Origin: Hexactinellida sp. DTS-2022
Taxonomy: Eukaryota > Porifera > Hexactinellida
NCBI GenBank assembly: GCA_028753945.1
Contig: JAPNXP010000002.1
Span: 6,758,001-6,822,000, forward strand
DNA length: 64,000 bases
Reading direction: 5' to 3'
The translations under genes were made by a program, and so were the position numbers. This document shows positions 58,117 through 64,000 of this stretch, piece after piece. Under the pieces are notes generated by a model, which saw only the letters and a program-made list of their open reading frames with translations, had not been told where the DNA came from and did not search any database. How positions within the stretch are numbered: position 1 is the stretch's first letter; each line of letters starts with the position of its first letter.

Positions 58117-59010
58117 AAGGATACCGAGGCTAATTTTGGCTAATTTTAACATTTTTGTATGGGATTTCTGAACAAATTTATTCAGAACGCTCCAATTGCA
58201 ATTGCACCGTGACTGGACGTTGATAATACGCCTTTTTATAATTTACATCGGAACATTCTAAATTATAGTCTCTTCAGGAACAGTCGAAACGTCTCAAAAT
58301 ATGCTTAAAAATCGGACATAAACCCCCTGGCAGCCGTTATTTATTGCGGATATAAATAAGCTTGTACTATACTTGTAATCATGTTGAGGAGTTATTGAAT
58401 ATGTCGCTGATAATACCTGGAAGTAAGAACTAAGCTCTAGGAGATTTTTCAATTTTGCTTGCGTCATCAAATTGTCCCAAAAACACCTCCATATATGGTA
58501 TTCAGTATCTTATATCGTAAATCTTCAGATTTGGAGTTCCACATAGTGGCCTAATGGATTTGTCTTGGCAAATAGATGTCATTACATGGTTAGAGCTAGT
58601 CGCCACGACTTGTCATTCGTGAGATAAATATTTGCTGCGTCATCAAAAATTGTCACATCCATATGCCCATATATAGTCATAAAAATTAAATTTGCAAAAT
58701 TGCAAAATTTAGTGGATCTACTGTTGATAGACATTCTAAAATGTCTTTATCCATTTTTGGATGTCGAATATGAAGTAATTTGAGGGACTTGTATTTGTGG
58801 CACATTTTTTGACCCCTGTGTGCTGGATTTCAAGGTTTTTGAACTATCCTGAAGAGACTATAATTTAGAATGTTCCCGAGTAAATTTTAAAAAGGCGTAT
58901 TATCAACGTCCAGTCACGGTGCAATTGCAATTGGAGCGTTCTGAATAAATTTGTTCAGAAATCCCATACAAAAATGTTAAAATTAGCCAAAATTAGCCTC
59001 GGTATCCTTA
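58117..59010. mobile_element. 894-bp foldback with 163-bp arms
   Basis: Left arm 58117-58279 and right arm 58848-59010 are inverted copies (TAAGGATACCGAGGCTAATT outermost; TCTCTTCAGGA innermost) with few differences. The interior holds a copy of the dispersed repeat at 58375-58680. No coding sequence and no clear target duplication. Confidence 0.8.
58375..58680 (+). repeat. Dispersed repeat family, copy inside a foldback
   Basis: Shares TTTTGCTTGCGTCATCAAATTG, CCATATATGGTA, TTTGTCTTG, TTACATGGTT.GAGCTAGTCGC, CGACTT.TCATTCGTGAGATAA and TTGCT.CGTCATCAAAA with 63715-64000 in the same order and orientation. A decayed inverted copy is at 32645-32935. Confidence 0.8.
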
Positions 59011-59483
59011 AACATCAGTAAAGTGTAACTAAAATATTAATTGGATAATAAATAATTATTAGTAAGAGTAGGTAATTTTTTTAATGAATTAAGTTAAGTC
59101 AAAGGAGCGGTACATATTTTAGATAAATTACATTCAATCCAATCAAGAAGGATTTCAGCTATGCTGACAACAGTTTTTCATATACAACCCAAAAAATTTT
59201 GTGCCTCCAAGAGAAGATGCTCTCTGTAAACATGTTATTTTAGATTTAAAAAAATTGTTTGATAAATCGTTAATTAGTATAATTTAACACTGAAACCCTA
59301 ACAGTATTTGGAAAAACTGAACAGAAAATAGTAGAAAATTCGAATATACTAACTAGATAATATCTACGATAATGAAAATAACATTAAAGACTCAAGAGAT
59401 AATATAAATGTTAGAATATTAGTTAGTCGAAGATGAAAATGGGCCTAAGGTCTAGATTATTGTACTATGCTCTCCTTCTCTCT

Positions 59484-61502
59484 TCACATTTCTTCATCTG
59501 TTCTAGCGAGTGTACCTTCAGTACTCGTTTCGAATGGAACTTTTCCCTCCATTGGTGGACAGGTGAAGACCTCACTAATAGATTCAACCGCTAACAGTGG
59601 CGCCGTGGTTGAGAGGAAAGACTCATCTGAGTGCGTAGTCCAACCGAGTTTTTCGACAACGTCTTTTCTTTTTAGGTCTATCAATTTTTCTTTCAATTTG
59701 GCGCAATCTTTAAGTTCACATATTTCCTAAAAGATTATGAGTGTAGAATGCGAGTACAATATTGTAAACGGCACATAGTTAGGTTTAACCAGGGACTTCT
59801 TTAATATAGAAACTGTAAACTTCGTTTTACGGTAAAATTAGCGAAGGCCTAAAACAGTATTGTTACTTATTGATATCCCGTAATCCGCTAATGCTAGACA
59901 TAGGAAATGTATTATTGTCGTATAGGAAAGTCATATTTTGGGAGTCCAACGGTAGTATTGGTTTATCGAAAATATTCGTGGAATGTAAGTTATGCGATTT
60001 TAACACCCTTCCATATATGGTAATATTGTTAAAATCTCGAGATTAATTAACTTTATACATATGAAATGTATCATTTTCGTACAGGAAATCATATTTTGGG
60101 AGTCCAACGGTAATATTGGTTTATCGAAAATATTTGTGGAATGTAAGTTATACGATTCTCACACCTTTCCATATATGGTAATATTGTTAAAATCTCGAGA
60201 TTAGTTAGTTTTATACATATGAAATATATTATTGGCGAATGGGAAATGGGAATTCATATTTAGGGACTCAGTAGATCACATTGATTTACCTAAGGCGTTC
60301 CCATTAGCCTATATTATTATTTTGGCACTCTCCATTGGAGGATTGCCCCGATCCTGTTTTGTAGTTTAGCTAATACTTACATATCAGATATCTGTGATTA
60401 TGTTGTTTATTAAAAAACAACAAGGCTGGATTCGGTTAACCGGTTACCGTTGCTGACATCGGTTAACGATTAGAGATTTTATTAACCAGTTAGCCGGTCT
60501 GTTGAATAACAGTAGAGTTATTGGGAAATTAATGTATAAAGTATTAAATTTTTTGAATTTTATCAGAATATGTAGTCCTAAATCCATTTCTCATCACCAC
60601 TTAATACATTTTATTGGACAACATTGATTTAATTATAGATTTGAAAGAAACTTATCAAGATTTTTTAATAATGTAAGAATTAGCTAAACTACAAAACAGG
60701 GTCGGGGCAATCCTCCTATGGAGAGTGCCAAAATAATAATACAGGCTAAGGGGAACGCCTTAGGTAAATCAATGTGATCTACTGAGTCCCTAAATATGAA
60801 TTCCCATTTCCAATTCGCCAATAATATATTTCATATGTATAAAACTAACTAATCTCGAGATTTTAACAATATTACCATATATGGAAAGGTGTGAGAATCG
60901 TATAACTTACATTCCACAAATATTTTCGATAAACCAATATTACCGTTGGACTCCCAAAATATGATTTCCTGTACGAAAATGATACATTTCATATGTATAA
61001 AGTTAATTAATCTCGAGATTTTAACAATATTACCATATATGGAAGGGTGTTAAAATCGCATAACTTACATTCCACGAATATTTTCGATAAACCAATACAA
61101 CCGTTGGACTCCCAAAATATGACTTCCTATACGACAATAATACATTCCCTATGTCTAGCATCAGCGGATTACGGGATTTCAATAAGTAACAATACTGTTT
61201 TAGGCCTACGCTAATTTTACCGTAAAACGAAGTTTACACTCCCTATATTAAAGAAGTCCCTGGTCTAACTTAACTTTATTCAATTTATTTCACACGCCAG
61301 CGCCCCACTTAAAACGATTCAACATATTTAATAAAGAAAATAACTAAAATATATTATTTCTGTAATTATTAATAAAACTTGTCAACTCATCGTATACTTT
61401 CTCAGCTCGAGAAGATTCTTCTCTTTTAAGAATTTGAAAACCTCTCTGTTCTTTAATGTAGCCCGATTTTTCCTTTTTTGCTTTTTTAATCGTATTATTG
61501 AA
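59484..61502 (-). CDS. Candidate two-exon C-terminal part of a host gene
   Basis: Exon A is 61502-61398 (acceptor TTTCTATAG|TTC, donor GAGAAA|GTATAC) and exon B is 59726-59484 (acceptor ATCTTTTAG|GAA), ending in TGA. Both are in phase 0, giving 115 residues. Exon A: Lys-rich (TIKKAKKEKSGYIKEQRGFQ, then ILKREESSRAEK). Exon B continues it as a charged helix (EICELKDCAKLKEKLIDLKR), then a Ser/Thr/Pro-rich tail (SFLSTTAPLL, FTCPPMEG, FETSTEGT). I do not recognise the protein, and earlier exons are not identified. The intron would be 1,671 bp and would contain the whole foldback at 59778-61275. The exon A donor is not strong, and exon A also stays open to a stop at about 61347. Confidence 0.35.
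59778..61275. mobile_element. ~1.5-kb foldback with ~590-bp arms
   Basis: Left arm about 59778-60370 and right arm about 60685-61275 are nearly identical inverted copies. Outer block ACCAGGGACTTCTTTAATAT; inner block GGGGCAATCCTCC.ATGGAGAG and AACAGG.TCGGG. Each arm contains two direct copies of a ~160-bp unit (TTTTGGGAGTCCAACGGTA, TTGGTTTATCGAAAATATT, CCATATATGGTAATATTG, AAAATCTCGAGATTA). The 314-bp spacer is unrelated and includes GGTTAACCGGTTACCG. Scattered differences show that the arms are not an assembly mirror. No gene. Confidence 0.85.
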
Positions 61503-61508
61503 CTATAG

Positions 61509-63714
61509 AAATACATAATAATAATATACAAATACTACATAGCTATACTATTACTATGGTGCCCAAACTCGATTATTGTTTGTTTAATTGTTTTGTCTGT
61601 TTGTATGTTTCTCCGCATATTGATAGAACTGAAGATAATTACTTCAGATAAAAACACCGCAAAATAATAAGATTACAATTACTTACATAAAATTATTTGT
61701 ACCTTTAATATAAATATTTTGTGCCATCAACGATAGAGGTTGAAATGAAGAATAAAAGAGTCAGAATTTATAGGAGGTTTGGAATATTTCGTTTAAGATT
61801 TTGGATATAAGAATAATCTTATACTTTGTACAAAAACAACAAATTCCAAAAATATAATTAATTATCATTATTAAGTTAATTTTAAATTACGGCAGATTCA
61901 TGCAAAAAAACACAGAAATTTCGTTTTGAAGTTAGGTGTTTGATTTTCACATATATGATGGAAGACACTATAGTAATATCGAAACTGGAAACGAAATGGA
62001 ATTATCTTTTATAAATTTGATTTATGGGGAGTGCATTTTTTTGGTAATACAAAAGTCGCATAGGGGGATTTCTTCAGACTCAACCTGATAAGTAGGTGGT
62101 TTGGAGGATCATTTTTTGCTAAGGACATATTCTGTGCGATATATAACATAGATCATCATTATGGGCGGTTGGTTGCCGGTTTAGAATTTTGATTTTACCT
62201 AAATAGAAAAATTGCGACCATTTGAACTCAAAAAAAGATTTAAAAGGTGATGTTTTTATGCGATATTTGAAAAAATGTTGAAAAAAATAAGTCATAATTC
62301 AAAAATGTAAACAAACTACCTACTCCGTACGCTTATAATCTTCAAATATTGATTTGGATGACAAATAATGATGGCCGCATTCCCAAAATACCGCATAATA
62401 TCGACAACTTTTTGAAATCGCCCTATGGGAGATTTGTATTATCCAAATCTTGTAACCGACAAAAAATAAAAAGTATAATCATAGGCGTAGCACGCGGTTT
62501 GGCTGGTTCGGCCATGGCCGGACCAGTTTTCATTTATTCTACTATATTATATAGGACGGTCCAGTTCTGGCCGGACCACTTTAACTGTTTGGCCGGAGAT
62601 TTTTCAGAGCCTTGCGACGCCCGTGATAATAGACAGAGACATTTACTTTTTGGTTTATTCCTTTGTATCGTATAAGGATCGCTTTCTCACAATTACAGAT
62701 TAATACAAGAACTTTCATTCAGGTGGGGTAATTTAACCTTAACACTAATAAGTGATCTACTTACGAGGTCCTCATTCATATTATTATTATCCTTCCGTAT
62801 CCTCTCCACAGAACAGATTATTATTAGCTAAGAGCCCAAATTTTCAGGATATGTGTCTCATGGGTTACAGATGCGCACCTGGGTTCACGATTTTTTATTG
62901 CACTTTTTTGGACACATTTTTGCACCTGTTTTATGTTAAAAAAGCACAATAAATAGTGCGAGAATATTCAATTTATATGCATTCGATAGAGAATCTAAAC
63001 CTACACCTTTTCACAGTGCACGAATTTTTAAATTGGGTATCATTTGTGCCACAATTGAGTTGCAAGTTTCCTTTGTTACTAACACTTCATTTCAATTGAA
63101 AGTGTCAATTCAAATTCTATTGTTTCAACTCGTTATTATTATATTGATTCAACTTGTGAGATCGAGTAGGCTTCTATTTTCTAATTGAAAACCAAGAATT
63201 TACATTCCTTAACAACAACTGTTTAAGTGATTATATTTATTTCTGCTTAGAATATTTTTGCACAATGGATACATGACATATTAAATTCTAATTATGTGGC
63301 TCTGTGTTTAACTTATAGAGACGATTCCAATTAGATTATTGGGGGTTATCGAGTGCGCTTAAATTCCAATATGATAGTGAAATTCAATTTAGATTAATAA
63401 TTATTGCAAATAATTGAACTTAATTTATATTGTTGTAACATAATAATAGTGTTAAATTATTAAGGAGTCAGGAAGTTAAATATGGCCAGTTTCTATAGAA
63501 CGTCTCTACAAAGTTTATTAGAACACTCCAATTTAAATATCAGCATGACTGGAAGCACACAAAAAGTCATCAAAAAATTTCCGGAAGATTATAATGTATA
63601 TTCTTGTCAGGAAAGTACAAAACGTCCCAAAATCCGCCAGAAATTCGGACAAAGGACACCAAACCACGTGGCACCGGTCATTTATAACGGGTCTAAATAC
63701 CTTAAAATATAATC
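61509..63714. other. No supported gene
   Basis: AT-rich. About 62500-62600 has a GC-richer patch with near-palindromic GGTTCGGCCATGGCCGGACC and two further GGCCGGA motifs, possibly the end of a decayed transposon. Open frames at 62349-62675, 62752-62952 and 63482-63712 have no recognisable domains and no supporting signals. Confidence 0.45.
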
Positions 63715-64000
63715 ATAATCCTGGTAAGAAGTCTAAAATCTGCCGCTTTTAGTGTCCGGAAGTTAGAAATAAGCTCTAACGAACATTTTATTTTTGCTTG
63801 CGTCATCAAATTGTGCCACATGACACATCCATATATGGTAAACAAAATCATAGAATGTAAACTACATGGTATGTATTCCCAATTTGTTGCCCAGTGAATT
63901 TGTCTTGATTAATTGACATCGTTACATGGTTTGAGCTAGTCGCAACGACTTCTCATTCGTGAGATAATTAATTGCTCCGTCATCAAAAGTGGCGCATCAA
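63715..64000 (+). repeat. Dispersed repeat family, copy running off the window
   Basis: Direct copy of 58375-58680, diverged by substitutions and small indels. It continues past the window end, so its right boundary is unknown. Confidence 0.8.

Noticed and set aside
62349-62675. 108-codon frame near 62.5 kb
   Set aside because: Composition follows the background, it has no recognisable motif, and the GC-rich part is a local palindrome.
1-64000. tRNA, rRNA or other structured RNA genes
   Set aside because: I saw no tRNA A/B-box pairs with cloverleaf potential and no rRNA or snRNA signature; a covariance-model scan would be decisive.

Overview
The window is AT-rich eukaryotic DNA, almost certainly from an invertebrate animal. 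Evidence: one small gene with consensus GT-AG splice sites, a degraded member of a large uncharacterised gene family that I know from cnidarians and other animals, an animal-type Mutator-like transposase, hAT and pogo-type DNA transposon remnants, and about 24 kb of satellite. There are no operons, ribosome binding sites or prokaryotic genes. The species cannot be named from the sequence.

Layout. 53-4032: 5' end and decayed transposase of a Mutator-like element (MULE), with two small minus-strand genes: a two-exon 114-residue protein with PPPAY motifs and a predicted C-terminal membrane anchor, and a 100-residue basic protein. 4523-28938: a satellite of ~168-bp monomers (about 145 copies) with nested higher-order duplications of ~3,357, ~4,199 and ~840 bp. 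28939-41090: mostly non-coding DNA with dispersed repeats, Helitron-like pieces with GC-rich hairpins, pogo-type MITEs, a 33-bp-arm perfect hairpin, and one compact candidate gene for a 76-residue membrane-anchored protein (36312-36542). 41219-41765: 12-bp minisatellite. 41808-46014: a nearly complete MULE with 17-bp perfect terminal inverted repeats and a DDE transposase carrying a C-terminal PHD finger; its frame is broken once near 43252. 46076-49410: Helitron-like repeat, pogo-type MITE, a ~1.8-kb foldback with a likely 8-bp target duplication, and hAT transposase remains. 50357-53680: minus-strand pseudogene of the uncharacterised family, cut at its 3' end by the hAT terminus. 54607-56465: inverted, diverged copy of the left MULE end, with a homologue of the small basic gene. 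56466-64000: further foldbacks and dispersed repeats, and a two-exon minus-strand candidate gene whose intron holds a foldback.

The window reads as heterochromatin-like sequence: a satellite block surrounded by nested DNA transposons. The most unusual feature is the set of small accessory genes in the ends of the 53-4032 / 54607-56465 MULE family. The basic protein is kept open in both diverged copies although both transposase copies have decayed.
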